From CAZDVQ01 sp964508975 (GTDB lineage: Bacteria > Bacteroidota > Bacteroidia > Chitinophagales > Saprospiraceae), in the NCBI GenBank assembly GCA_964508975.1, contig CAZDVQ010000007.1:41497-105496 (forward strand): a DNA stretch of 64,000 nt. Reading direction: 5' to 3'. Numbering within the stretch: the stretch's first letter is position 1; each line of letters begins with the position of its first letter. Shown in pieces: positions 25,249 through 33,911 of the stretch. The notes beneath the pieces were generated by a model, which saw only the letters and a list, made by a program, of their open reading frames with translations, was not told where the DNA came from and searched no databases. A program made the translations under genes and the position numbers.

Positions 25249-25677
25249 ATGAAAGCTTTAATATACACATTAGCCTTATTGCTCGTCGGGATGACGAGCC
25301 TACAGGCGCAGTCCACAAAAACGATTACCAAGTCCATCTCTCTTGATGGAGCTTCGAGTCTTACCGTTAAATTGGAAGGCACCGTCACCACACAGTACTG
25401 GAACCAATCTTACGCGCAGGTAATCACAACCATCGAGGTTGAAAACATGAAAGAAACCACTTTGAAAAACCTGATCAGTGCTGGCCGCTACGACATTGAG
25501 ACCAAGCTCGACAAATCTGTCATGAGCCTTGCAGCACCGAAAGCTGGTCAAAAAGTAACGATCGGCGGGGTACAACTTTCCGACAAGGTAACTTATACCA
25601 TCATGGTACCTGAAGGTTTCCCCGTAAGCATCGGTGCTTCAGGGCAAAGCGCAGTACTTGAAAACAAGTCGTTTTAA
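25249..25677 (+). CDS. Small exported beta-rich protein, GIN/DUF4097-like
   Basis: The 142-residue product has a signal peptide (MKALIYTLALLLVGMTSLQAQ). The rest alternates short strands with charged turns (SLTVKLEGTVTTQYWN, TTIEVENMKETTLKNL, YDIETKLDKSVMSLAAP, VTYTIMVPEGFPVSIGAS). This faintly resembles head-GIN or DUF4097 adhesin-type domains, which are usually longer, so the protein may be a shortened relative. The match is weak and no function is claimed. It ends before a terminator shared with the convergent metalloprotease gene. Confidence 0.65.
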   Translation: MKALIYTLALLLVGMTSLQAQSTKTITKSISLDGASSLTVKLEGTVTTQYWNQSYAQVITTIEVENMKETTLKNLISAGRYDIETKLDKSVMSLAAPKAGQKVTIGGVQLSDKVTYTIMVPEGFPVSIGASGQSAVLENKSF

Positions 25678-25719
25678 ATCAATCCGAGTTCTCTTCTCTC
25701 TTTTACAAGTTTATAATTA

Positions 25720-25753
25720 GGCGATGCAAGTTAACCGGCATCGCCTTTTTTTT
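25720..25753 (+). terminator. Terminator overlapping the end of the convergent metalloprotease gene
   Basis: GGCGATGC and GCATCGCC form an 8-base stem with a 10-base loop, then eight T. The second arm and the T tract lie in the last codons of the minus-strand gene that ends at 25731, so one sequence serves both. Confidence 0.8.
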
Positions 25754-27890
25754 GTGCTTTCCGGTACAGGATTTTAGAACCCCTTGCCCTAAGGATTTGG
25801 CTTTCATCTACGATTAGTCTCGCACCAGATTTTACAATGATGCGGCTCTTTTTACCCAGTATAAGTACTGCACCTGGACTTACAATACATTCGACCCCAG
25901 GCTCTAGTACTAGTTGAGCTTTGGCTTCAAGTTCAAGCGTGCTATTGGGAAGTAGCTTAAATACGGTTGGGTCGATGAACAAGCCTGTTGAATCTGGCAT
26001 ATGCCGATTGGGGGAGCTTGCCTGGTCAAGCTGTAGCCGCTGTTTCGTTGCGATGATAAGGTCAGCAAATTGACCCGGAATAATATCGGGTAAATGAATA
26101 TGGCCAGTCCAACGTGCACTGCGTGATAGTCGAATTTGATCAAAAGCAACACGCACCTTCACTTTACCAGGCTGGTCATAGTTAAAAGACATACTGAGCC
26201 CATTGAGTACCATCGGGTTCCACCGAGCATTACGCATATCATATCGGGCAAGGCTAGTTGGGACGGGGTTTGTATGTATACCCATTTGTTCCCCATGGCC
26301 AAATGCAGGACCACTGGCGTAGTGTTTTTGAGATGCAGTGTATACGCCAAAACTGCGGTATAAAGTCAGTGTATCTTTTCCAACCAACTCCATCGAGATG
26401 GCATAACCACAACCATCGTTATCGTTGGCGGCATTGTAATTGGTGTTGAGTTGAATCTTACCGTTTTTATCGTGGTCATCGCGATAATACCATAAGGGAT
26501 GGGTTCCATTTATAGGGCTTTCCTTACCCCTTGTAAACAAGTAATGCGCATTACCCCAGTTGTTGCGGTAGATACTATCACCGTGGCTATATTCGTGTAA
26601 GCCATCTGCTGGCAATATCCTGATGGCATTGGCCGCTGGCCCCAAAGCTTGTACAATTTGAGTTCGGGCCTTGGCGGCATCTTCTTGGTACACGTAAACG
26701 CCTGCTTCAATATCCGATAAAGGCTGAGCATTTAGCCCTCCCGGTGTCTGGCCGTACCAAGGGTGTTTATCAAAAGGATGAATACCTGCATGATACTCGA
26801 GCCATAGACTTTGCCCGCCACTGTGCGGTATCTCAATACGGATGGCCTGCCCTGTTGCAATGTAATCCGTTAGTTCTACTTCGTGTGTTTTGGATAGATT
26901 AGCAGAATCTACCTTAATGGTATGCGGTTCAATGTAACCCAGATACCAACGCTCCCAAGCGTTCAGCGTGTAGAACATATTACCGCCGGTAGCCGACCAG
27001 CCGGTACTGGGAATCCGAAAAAAATCGCCACAAACGCAATTACCCCCAGCAAAATGCGGGCAATTATATAGCATGTGGGCAATTTCATGCACGTAGAGGC
27101 CGGTAGGTAAACCCGTACCCAAGGGCATTGTAAAGCCCTCATTAAAGCCAACGCCATTAATGGGTTTACATGCCTGCACACCTGTTAGGCTTGCAAAACC
27201 ACCGCCTGAACCCACCCACCGTGTCATATTCGGCACGGGCTGTTGCGCCCAAGTGTTGTTGTACCGGTACACAACAATCATATAATCCACCTTGCCGTCA
27301 GGTACATTATGCGGGGGCAGTGAATTATCAAAGCTATAGTTCGGGTTATTTTTACGTTGGTCAAATGCAGCGAAGTCAAAGCCTGGGTTAATTTCACGCA
27401 TCCGTTCAACAACCTTCCTGTTCATGTCTGACCAGCCTTGTCCTTGCATGGGGTTTATATCCACGCGTACGGGCAGACCGGAGCTATCGCGAAAAACATC
27501 GCCAGTTAGCCTGAAGGTGCCCAGCGACATGGTCTCAAAAAACTTAGACAAACTCTGGTTTTCGGGGAGTTCTCGATAGGTATCAAAATCAGTAGCCTGT
27601 TGATACACCAACATAGGCATATGACCAGTGTTGGCATCTACGTAGTCAGGTAAGCCACGGCCTTGGCTGTCAACTGGCCAACGGTCGACCCAGGCCTCGG
27701 CATTTGTAAAATTAGGATTTGTGCTAGGCTTATCTATAAAACCAGCAAACACGATGAGTACTTTAAAATCGCCACGTGGGGTAAATATACCGCCGAAAGC
27801 CGAGTTTTTGCCGGGCTGCGCTACCAAAGGTAAGCTTAGCCAAAGCATGGCAAAACTCAAAATACTCGATATAAATGTGCGACCCATCAT
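25731..27890 (-). CDS. Secreted zinc metalloprotease, M6-like
   Basis: The 719-residue product has a signal peptide (about 1-24, SLPLVAQ). A peptidase-like region holds VLIVFAGFID, a MSLGTFRLTGDV segment typical of M6/immune-inhibitor-type enzymes, DGKVDYMIVVYRY and the zinc motif HEIAH at 268-272, with a further His at 279. The distance between the second and third His is one more than in metzincins. A Cys-rich patch (CPHFAGGNCVCGDFF) follows. Downstream is a beta-sandwich region and a short beta-helix-like tail (LEPGVECIVSPGAVLILG); there is no T9SS signal at the end. Function beyond proteolysis is unknown. Repeat copy 8 lies upstream. Confidence 0.8.
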   Translation of the reverse strand: MMGRTFISSILSFAMLWLSLPLVAQPGKNSAFGGIFTPRGDFKVLIVFAGFIDKPSTNPNFTNAEAWVDRWPVDSQGRGLPDYVDANTGHMPMLVYQQATDFDTYRELPENQSLSKFFETMSLGTFRLTGDVFRDSSGLPVRVDINPMQGQGWSDMNRKVVERMREINPGFDFAAFDQRKNNPNYSFDNSLPPHNVPDGKVDYMIVVYRYNNTWAQQPVPNMTRWVGSGGGFASLTGVQACKPINGVGFNEGFTMPLGTGLPTGLYVHEIAHMLYNCPHFAGGNCVCGDFFRIPSTGWSATGGNMFYTLNAWERWYLGYIEPHTIKVDSANLSKTHEVELTDYIATGQAIRIEIPHSGGQSLWLEYHAGIHPFDKHPWYGQTPGGLNAQPLSDIEAGVYVYQEDAAKARTQIVQALGPAANAIRILPADGLHEYSHGDSIYRNNWGNAHYLFTRGKESPINGTHPLWYYRDDHDKNGKIQLNTNYNAANDNDGCGYAISMELVGKDTLTLYRSFGVYTASQKHYASGPAFGHGEQMGIHTNPVPTSLARYDMRNARWNPMVLNGLSMSFNYDQPGKVKVRVAFDQIRLSRSARWTGHIHLPDIIPGQFADLIIATKQRLQLDQASSPNRHMPDSTGLFIDPTVFKLLPNSTLELEAKAQLVLEPGVECIVSPGAVLILGKKSRIIVKSGARLIVDESQILRARGSKILYRKAQKKGDAG

Positions 27891-27914
27891 GTATTCACGT
27901 GACCTACGGATTAA

Positions 27915-28047
27915 TTTTTTTGGGGCACCCCGGCGCTACGCGCCGTCGGCGTGTTGCGCGCTCGCTGTCGCTCGGTGCCTAGCGGCACCGCCTCCCTACG
28001 GTCGGCGCGCTCCACATGCCTGGTGCGAGGCGATGCTCCATTTTTGC
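27915..28047 (+). repeat. GC-rich modular repeat, copy 8
   Basis: Head TTTTTTTGGGGCACCCC, hairpins GGCGCTACGCGCC and GGTGCCTAGCGGCACC with a core variant GCGCTCGCTGTCGCTC. Head faces the metalloprotease start. Confidence 0.75.
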
Positions 28048-28102
28048 GCTGCTCTACAAATCTTTAAAAACTTGATATTCAGAGATTTGATATTATTGTA
28101 GT

Positions 28103-28114
28103 CCAAACATACTC
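28103..28114 (-). repeat. GAGTATGTTTGG word, copy 3
   Basis: CCAAACATACTC on the plus strand; on the minus strand it reads CTAAGAGTATGTTTGGAC, starting about 15 bases after the stop of the membrane-protein gene ending at 28130. Confidence 0.6.
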
Positions 28115-28129
28115 TTAGCTTAAAGGACT

Positions 28130-29374
28130 TTAGGAAGGTGGGTTATTCCGGTCCATGTCCATCGGGAAGTCAGGCAATTCGATACCGAAATCGTCGGGTT
28201 TGGAGTTGCTAGGTGGTGGTGGAACCTCGGTAATCGGTGGATATAAAGGAGGGTTAGGGTTTACTGGGGGTGGTACCACAGGGTTGGTGGCAGGTGCCGG
28301 ATAAATAAACGCTGGTGGATTTTTATTATCGGAGGGCAAGGCCGTATTCATCGATTCTTGTAGCAAATCGTCGAGGAAATTTTTCATATCACCTTGGCTC
28401 ATACCTTGGGCCAACTGTTCTTTAGCTTGCATGAGGCGCATGGCCATGTTGAGTTTATCTTGCGACATGTTGGCGCTGTGGGTTTGGCGCATCTTGTCGA
28501 TTTCTTGATCGAGTTTAACCCTAGCCATTTTTTCGCGGGCCTCAATGACATCCTTAGCAGAGCCATCGACGAAGGTTTCAAGCGACTCTACCAAGCGGGT
28601 TAGAATACGGTAAACTACCCTTGCGGAAAAGCCTCCCAAGAAAGCCAATATTGGTTTGGTAAACAACTTCATGGAGTCGGGGGTATTTTCAAGGCCGAAC
28701 AACACCGGCTCTAAAAATAAGGCTAGCACGATACCTGAAACTAAGCCCAAAGTAAACCGAATCCAGTAGATTGATTCGTACTTGGAATCATACGTGCCAT
28801 CGGTGAGGTATTTGTAAGCTTCGAAAAGGCCGAAGAAACAAGCGCCCAAGGCAGCCATCGAAATGAGGAAGGTCTGGTTGTAGATAAAATCCCATAATGG
28901 ATAATCGAGGATATTGCCCGTGATGGATTTACTATCTACCCGATCAGAAGCAAAAAGCCAAACGAATAAGAGTAGGCATATAATCACGATGGCGTTCATC
29001 TTACGCACCAAGGATACTTGTCCGAGGCCACGAAGTATACCACCGCTATTGCGTTCTATTTGAAGTTTACGGACCGACTCTGGCGTGGCGGGCAAGACAC
29101 TTTGCGATAGCTCATTATGCACATAAGCCAATTGAGCCATAAGTGCTGTTTCGTCCTCGTTATTTGATGTGGCCACATATGCTGCAGCCCTGGTATTGAC
29201 TACAGGATCATTGGGATGAAGACCTTGTAGTTCGTAGGTTTGAAGTTTTTCAACCACTTGCATCACCGCGGGTGAAACTTGTTTGCCATTGGCCATAGCG
29301 TGCTCGGCCATAGCAAGGCATTCGCTGAGTGCTTTTTCGCGAATGAGTTGATCGTAGAATTTCTTATCAGCCAT
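28130..29374 (-). CDS. Four-helix membrane protein with proline-rich tail
   Basis: The family is not recognised. The 414 residues begin with a soluble helical region (about 1-120), then four predicted membrane helices at about 125-142 (AIVIICLLLFVWLFA), 167-186 (ISMAALGACFFGLFEAY), 206-228 (FTLGLVSGIVLALFLEPVLF) and 243-260 (ILAFLGGFSARVVYRIL). A charged coiled-coil stretch (about 265-340, VIEAREKMARVKLDQEIDKM) and a proline-rich tail (VVPPPVNPNPPLYPP) follow. The tail and coiled coil are probably cytoplasmic. It is flanked by repeat copies 8 and 9 and looks monocistronic. Confidence 0.75.
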   Translation of the reverse strand: MADKKFYDQLIREKALSECLAMAEHAMANGKQVSPAVMQVVEKLQTYELQGLHPNDPVVNTRAAAYVATSNNEDETALMAQLAYVHNELSQSVLPATPESVRKLQIERNSGGILRGLGQVSLVRKMNAIVIICLLLFVWLFASDRVDSKSITGNILDYPLWDFIYNQTFLISMAALGACFFGLFEAYKYLTDGTYDSKYESIYWIRFTLGLVSGIVLALFLEPVLFGLENTPDSMKLFTKPILAFLGGFSARVVYRILTRLVESLETFVDGSAKDVIEAREKMARVKLDQEIDKMRQTHSANMSQDKLNMAMRLMQAKEQLAQGMSQGDMKNFLDDLLQESMNTALPSDNKNPPAFIYPAPATNPVVPPPVNPNPPLYPPITEVPPPPSNSKPDDFGIELPDFPMDMDRNNPPS

Positions 29375-29438
29375 TTTATGGGTCGTTAATTACCCTGCAA
29401 GATATGGAGATTATTGTAATTTTCACATAAAAGCAGGG

Positions 29439-29567
29439 GCAATACCGTTTGGCCTGTCGCGCTAGCTGGCTGTAGGGCAGCGCCGCCAGGCGCTGGTGCC
29501 GAAGGCACGGAGCGAATAGCGAACCCCGGAAGACAGCGGCGACCGCAACGCGGGCGCAGCGCCCAAA
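29439..29567 (-). repeat. GC-rich modular repeat, copy 9
   Basis: Reverse orientation. On the minus strand: TTTGGGCGCTGCGCCC, GCGTTGCGGTCGC, core GGGGTTCGCTATTCGCTCCG, GTGCCTTCGGCAC, then GCGCCTGGCGGCGC and GCCCTACAGCCAGCTAGCGC. It is a near-complete reference copy and shares its head and tail with copy 15. With the tract at 29569 it fills most of 29375-29686. Confidence 0.8.
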
Positions 29568-29568
29568 T

Positions 29569-29604
29569 TAATGTGCTAATGATTGATGTGCTAATGTGCT
29601 GATG
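29569..29604. repeat. TGTGCTAATG periodic tract
   Basis: TAATGTGCTAAT and GATGTGCTAATGTGCTGATG directly abut the head of repeat copy 9. Near-identical tracts are at 45826-45863 and, inverted, about 479-513. Confidence 0.65.
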
Positions 29605-29686
29605 ACATAGGAGCCGATGCAATTACATTTTGATTAAAAAAACATTATTGCTGTGTTGGTTTGTAGCTTAAGCGTAACTTAGCTGT

Positions 29687-30376
29687 ATGGAAAACCGTGT
29701 ACTGATTGTTGAAGATGAAAACCGTATGGCCGCGTTGATTAAACGAGGGCTAGAAGAGCATGGATTTGAAGCAAGTATTGCCCCAGATGGCAATAGCGCC
29801 TTGGCCCAATTTGGCGCTTCGAGGTTTGACCTTTTACTCTTGGACATTAACCTGCCCGGCATGAATGGCTACGAGGTGTGCAAGCGCATTAGGGCGGAAG
29901 ACGCGCAGGTGCCCATTTTGATGCTAACTGCATTTAGTGCCACCGACGATAAGCTAAAGGGCTTTGACATGGGAGCAGACGATTATATCGTGAAACCCTT
30001 TGAGTTTAAAGAGCTGCTAGCGCGCATCAAAGTTTTCCTGAAACGCAAGGATGTACCCCTGCCCAACCAACAAAACATGTTGCGCATGGGCGATTTGGAG
30101 CTGGATATAAACCGGAAAAAAGCCAACCGGGCTGGTCAAGAAATTAGCTTGACCGCCAAGGAATTTGCCTTGCTAGAGTACTTCATGCTGAACCCATACC
30201 GGGTTATTTCGAGGGCGGAAATATCATCCAAAATTTGGGATATCGACTTTGATACCGGCACGAACGTGATTGACGTTTACGTGAATTACCTCCGCAAGAA
30301 AATTGACCGAGATTTCGATAAAAAACTGATTCAAACACAAATTGGCATGGGTTATATCATGACCGATGAAAGCTAG
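29687..30376 (+). CDS. OmpR-family response regulator
   Basis: A 229-residue two-domain regulator. The receiver domain (about 1-118) has acidic residues E9-D10-E11, the phospho-acceptor Asp at 53 in LLLDINLPGMNGYE, Thr in MLTAFSATDD and Lys in DYIVKPFEFKELL. The C-terminal winged-helix DNA-binding domain (about 130-227) has ISLTAKEFALLEYFM, VISRAEISSKIW and NVIDVYVNYLRKKID. It is the first gene of an operon with the histidine kinase that starts 6 bases after its stop. The signal and targets are not known. Confidence 0.95.
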   Translation: MENRVLIVEDENRMAALIKRGLEEHGFEASIAPDGNSALAQFGASRFDLLLLDINLPGMNGYEVCKRIRAEDAQVPILMLTAFSATDDKLKGFDMGADDYIVKPFEFKELLARIKVFLKRKDVPLPNQQNMLRMGDLELDINRKKANRAGQEISLTAKEFALLEYFMLNPYRVISRAEISSKIWDIDFDTGTNVIDVYVNYLRKKIDRDFDKKLIQTQIGMGYIMTDES

Positions 30377-30382
30377 ATTGCC

Positions 30383-31753
30383 TTGAACTTACGACTGAAG
30401 TTAACCTTACAGTTTGCCGCCACGGTAGGCGTTTTGCTCCTGGTATTTTCCTTTGTGGTTTATACCTTGTCTTCTGGCTATCGACGCAATGATTTTTACA
30501 GCCGCTTGTACAACAGAGCCATGAGCCACGCCAAGCTGCTGGTGGATGTATCGGAGGTGGATAGCAATTTGCTAAGCATCATCGACGACAACATGAACGC
30601 CATGTACCGCGAAGACCTTGACGTGTACAATCAGGCGAATGAGCTAGTATACCACAATGGCCCCGACTCGCTCAGCACGGTTGATTTACGGCTGGTCAAA
30701 CAAGTTAGATCTCAAAAAGACTACCGTTTCAACATCGATGGGCGAGAATACCTCGGCCTGTCGTTTAACTCTGGTAAAACAGCGGGCTATGTGGTTATCT
30801 GCTCTGCTTACGATGAGTTTGGCTACCGCAAGTTGAGCAATTTGCGTTTCGTGTTGGGCCTAGGATTTTTTATAGGCTTGGGTCTAGCCTTGGTAGGCGG
30901 TTATTTTTTCGCCGGCCGGGCCTTGAAGCCTATTTCAGCCGTGGTGAACCAGGTGCAAAAAATCACAATATCGAACTTAAATGCAAGGGTTAACGAAGGC
31001 AATGGCAAAGATGAAATTGCACAGTTGGCTATCACGTTTAACCAGATGTTGGAGCGCCTTGAATACGCTTTCACCATGCAGAAAAGCTTTGTATCCAACG
31101 CATCTCACGAGTTTAGGACGCCCATCAGCATCATGCGGGCCGAGATTGAACTCATCATGATGCAGGAACGCAAACCCGAAGAATACGTGAAGATGTTGGC
31201 TGCCATCAAGAACGATTTGAACCGGCTTACACGCCTTTCAAACAGCCTGCTCGACTTGGCCCAGGCCAACCTCGATTGGTCCTTGCTCAAGTTTTCAGCA
31301 CTCCGGATCGATGAGCTGGTGATGCAGGCCAAAGCGGATTTAAACCGAAAATCGCCTGACTATATCATCAACATTGGCTTTAAGGAATTACCGGATGATG
31401 ACAAAGACCTCACCGTTTTAGGGCACGAGTACCTACTGGGCATCGCCTTTTCAAACTTGATGGAAAACGCTTGTAAATTCTCGGCCAACAAAACCGTAGA
31501 CCTACAGATTGCATGTAGCCCCGGCCGTGTCAGCCTATTTTTTACCGACGCGGGCATTGGCATCCCGCTGGAGGAGCAAGCCAAAATATTTGAGCCATTT
31601 TATCGCGGCAGCAACGCTATTGACCGACCTGGGCACGGCTTGGGCATGTCGCTCGTTAAACGCATCGTAGATATACACGGTGGCAACATAAACATAGAAA
31701 GCCGTCCCGGCGTGGGGACGACTTTCCAAGTTGTACTGAAAACCAAGCGGTAG
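30383..31753 (+). CDS. Sensor histidine kinase partner of the response regulator
   Basis: The start is a TTG at 30383, chosen because it gives MNLRLKLTLQFAATVGVLLL, the usual N terminus of this kinase group; no ATG lies before residue 47. The 456 residues have membrane helices at about 8-30 and 155-178, a periplasmic sensor loop of about 120 residues, HAMP (about 178-230), the HisKA dimerisation helix with His242 in SHEFRTPIS, and an ATPase with the N-box NLMENACKFS, G1 DAGIGIP and G2 GHGLGMSLVKRIV. All catalytic motifs are intact. It should phosphorylate the regulator encoded upstream. Confidence 0.94.
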   Translation: MNLRLKLTLQFAATVGVLLLVFSFVVYTLSSGYRRNDFYSRLYNRAMSHAKLLVDVSEVDSNLLSIIDDNMNAMYREDLDVYNQANELVYHNGPDSLSTVDLRLVKQVRSQKDYRFNIDGREYLGLSFNSGKTAGYVVICSAYDEFGYRKLSNLRFVLGLGFFIGLGLALVGGYFFAGRALKPISAVVNQVQKITISNLNARVNEGNGKDEIAQLAITFNQMLERLEYAFTMQKSFVSNASHEFRTPISIMRAEIELIMMQERKPEEYVKMLAAIKNDLNRLTRLSNSLLDLAQANLDWSLLKFSALRIDELVMQAKADLNRKSPDYIINIGFKELPDDDKDLTVLGHEYLLGIAFSNLMENACKFSANKTVDLQIACSPGRVSLFFTDAGIGIPLEEQAKIFEPFYRGSNAIDRPGHGLGMSLVKRIVDIHGGNINIESRPGVGTTFQVVLKTKR

Positions 31754-31773
31754 TTTTCTTTTTATTGGTCATT

Positions 31774-31882
31774 TATTTTTGGGGCGCCCCGGCGCTACGC
31801 GCCGTCGGCGTGCTTCGGGGTTCGCGTTGCTCCGTGCTACGCACCAGCGCCTTCGGCGCTGCCCTACGCATGCCTGGCGCAT
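31774..31882 (+). repeat. GC-rich modular repeat, copy 10
   Basis: Head ATTTTTGGGGCGCCCC, GGCGCTACGCGCC, core TTCGGGGTTCGCGTTGCTCC, GTGCTACGCAC, GCGCCTTCGGCGC, tail GCCCTACGCATGCCTGGCGC. It shares its first 36 bases almost exactly with copy 8. Confidence 0.8.
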
Positions 31883-31906
31883 ACACTAGTGGCAGAGCCA
31901 CTGGGT

Positions 31907-32011
31907 TAGAGCAGAGTGCAGAGAGCAGAGTGGGGTTAGGAATGAGGAGATAGGAGAACAACCTAATACCTAATACCTAATACCTAATACCTAATACCTA
32001 ATACCTAATAC
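31907..32011. repeat. Purine-rich tract and seven copies of CCTAATA
   Basis: AGAGCAGAGTGCAGAGAGCAG is followed by GGAATGAGGAGATAGGAG and then exactly seven tandem 7-base units CCTAATA at 31962-32010, ending 3 bases before the cysS stop. Tandem 7-base units can vary in number by slippage. Confidence 0.85.
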
Positions 32012-32013
32012 CT

Positions 32014-33504
32014 CTACTTCGACCAAGTAGTGCCGTCTTTGCCATCTTTTAGTTGAACACCGATGGTTTGCAGGCGGTCGCGGATAATATCGCTGAGGGC
32101 CCAGTTTTTATCTTCACGGGCTTTTTTGCGCAGCTCGATGATAACGTTTACGAGGCCGTCCATAATTTCTGCATCGCGGTTATCAGCGGCACCGTTCTCA
32201 TTGCTAAGACCGAGTACATCGGTAACGAAGCTAAGGGCTTCTTTTTGTAAACGCTCAAAAGTAGCCTTCGACAGTCCGTTGAGGCTCATTTGACCATTCT
32301 TGATATTGTTGATAATAGGCGATAGGCCGAACAAGCGCGAAATAGCCTTGGGCGTGTTGAAGTCGTCATCCATATCAGCCACGAGTTGATCGAGCAACTC
32401 ATTTACAGCAGCATCATCAGCGGTAAGGGCTTCAGCACCTGTGTAGGTGGTAGACTTAAGCCAATTCATGGCTTCCATCAAGCGGTTGTAGCCTTTCTCG
32501 GCGGCTTGCAGGGCCTCGTCTGTAATGTCGAGGGTGCTGCGGTAATGCGCCTGGAGCATGAAAAAACGAACCATCATGGGGCTGTACGCCTTGCTGGTAT
32601 GCGGGCTATCGCCGGTGAAGAGCTCGGTAGGAGAAATAGTATTGCCATCGCTTTTCGACATTTTTTTGCCGTTGAGTAAAAGCATGTTGGTATGTAGCCA
32701 GTAGCGGGCAGGTGCGCAGGCACAAGCCCCAAAGTTCTGGGCTATCTCGTTTTCGTGGTGCGGGAACTGGAGGTCCATGCCACCGCCGTGTAAATCAAAG
32801 GTTTTGCCGAGGTACTTGGTTGACATGGCAGAACACTCGAGGTGCCAGCCAGGGAAACCAACTGACCATGGTGCATTCCAACGCATGATATGCTCATCGG
32901 AGGCTTTAATCCAGATGGCAAAATCGGAAGGGTGGCGTTTCTCGTCTTGATTCTTGAGGTTGCTGCGCGTTTCACTTTGGAGGTCTTCGAGTACTTTACC
33001 GCTGAGTTGGCCGTATAGCTCGGGGTGTTCGGTAGCGAATTTGGGTACATCGAAGTATACCGAACCGTTTATTTCGTAGGCATAGCCCCGTTCGAGGATG
33101 GATTGTACCATCTCGATTTGCTCGGGGATGTGGCCTGTAGCACGGGGCTCGATGCTAGGTGGCAAGGCATTGAGAATGCGCATCATGTCGTGGAAGCCCA
33201 CGGTGTATCTTTGCGCTACTTCCATAGGTTCGAGTTGATCGATGCGGGCACCTTTCGACATGCGGTCTTCGCCGTCGTCGAGGAGGTGGCCTACATCCGT
33301 GATGTTGCGGACATAGCGAACCTTGTAACCCTTGTACAAGAGGTAGCGGTAAATGACATCAAAAGAAACGAAAGTGCGACAATTACCCAGGTGTACATCA
33401 TTGTAAACAGTAGGGCCGCAGACGTACATCCCGATAAATGGCGGGTTGAGCGGCTCGAATACTTCTTTTTTTCGCGTGAGCGAGTTGTACAGGGTAATTG
33501 ACAT
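32014..33504 (-). CDS. cysS: Cysteinyl-tRNA synthetase
   Basis: CysRS charges tRNA-Cys. The 496 residues match the class I enzyme. Visible are the zinc Cys in GMYVCGPTVYNDVHLGNCR (with HLGN as the HIGH motif), WHLECSAM with a zinc ligand, GGGMDLQFPHHENE, the KMSKSDGN loop and the C-terminal helical domain ending QLKDGKDGTTWSK. Start at ATG 33504 gives MSITLYNSLTRKKEVFEPL as usual. The seven-copy CCTAATA tract begins directly after the stop. It appears monocistronic. Confidence 0.97.
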   Translation of the reverse strand: MSITLYNSLTRKKEVFEPLNPPFIGMYVCGPTVYNDVHLGNCRTFVSFDVIYRYLLYKGYKVRYVRNITDVGHLLDDGEDRMSKGARIDQLEPMEVAQRYTVGFHDMMRILNALPPSIEPRATGHIPEQIEMVQSILERGYAYEINGSVYFDVPKFATEHPELYGQLSGKVLEDLQSETRSNLKNQDEKRHPSDFAIWIKASDEHIMRWNAPWSVGFPGWHLECSAMSTKYLGKTFDLHGGGMDLQFPHHENEIAQNFGACACAPARYWLHTNMLLLNGKKMSKSDGNTISPTELFTGDSPHTSKAYSPMMVRFFMLQAHYRSTLDITDEALQAAEKGYNRLMEAMNWLKSTTYTGAEALTADDAAVNELLDQLVADMDDDFNTPKAISRLFGLSPIINNIKNGQMSLNGLSKATFERLQKEALSFVTDVLGLSNENGAADNRDAEIMDGLVNVIIELRKKAREDKNWALSDIIRDRLQTIGVQLKDGKDGTTWSK

Positions 33505-33566
33505 AATGTATAAAGATTGATTGGAAGTGCGAAAATACGACGATTGTTCGCTCGTGGTAAAGATTA

Positions 33567-33911
33567 CTAACGAAAATTGTTTAAAATACGTTGTCTGTCC
33601 TCACTGGGTTTATCTGTTTTGTGGTATAACTCCACCATGATGATTTTAGCATCCTGCGGGAAGTAAGCGTAGATAAGCCTAAGACCTGAGTTTACGCCCC
33701 GGCCTTTGAGTGCTTTACAAGCAATTTTTTTCACCTTTATGATACACGTTTGAATGCCTAGGTTATCTAGTTGAAAGCTAAACGGAGACCTTTCATCTGG
33801 AAACAAGGTCAAGATTTGCTTTACTACGTCCAAGTCATCTTTAAGCGTTCTATAACGTTTTACAAGCGTTTTCAAGTCCTTATCGAATTCGGGGAGTTGT
33901 TCAAAAATCAT
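33567..33911 (-). CDS. RelE/ParE-like toxin of a Panacea toxin-antitoxin pair
   Basis: The 114-residue product resembles RelE/HigB/YafQ-type ribosome-dependent RNases: FEQLPEFDKDLKTLVKRYRTLKDDL, then KALKGRGVNSGLRLIYAYF and a closing IIMVELYHKTDKPSEDRQRIL with the typical Tyr and His near the end. Its start overlaps the antitoxin stop by 4 bases (33908-33911), so translation is coupled with the antitoxin first. RelE members cleave mRNA at the ribosome; the target here is inferred, not shown. Pairing with a Panacea-domain protein is what defines PanAT systems. Confidence 0.8.
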   Translation of the reverse strand: MIFEQLPEFDKDLKTLVKRYRTLKDDLDVVKQILTLFPDERSPFSFQLDNLGIQTCIIKVKKIACKALKGRGVNSGLRLIYAYFPQDAKIIMVELYHKTDKPSEDRQRILNNFR

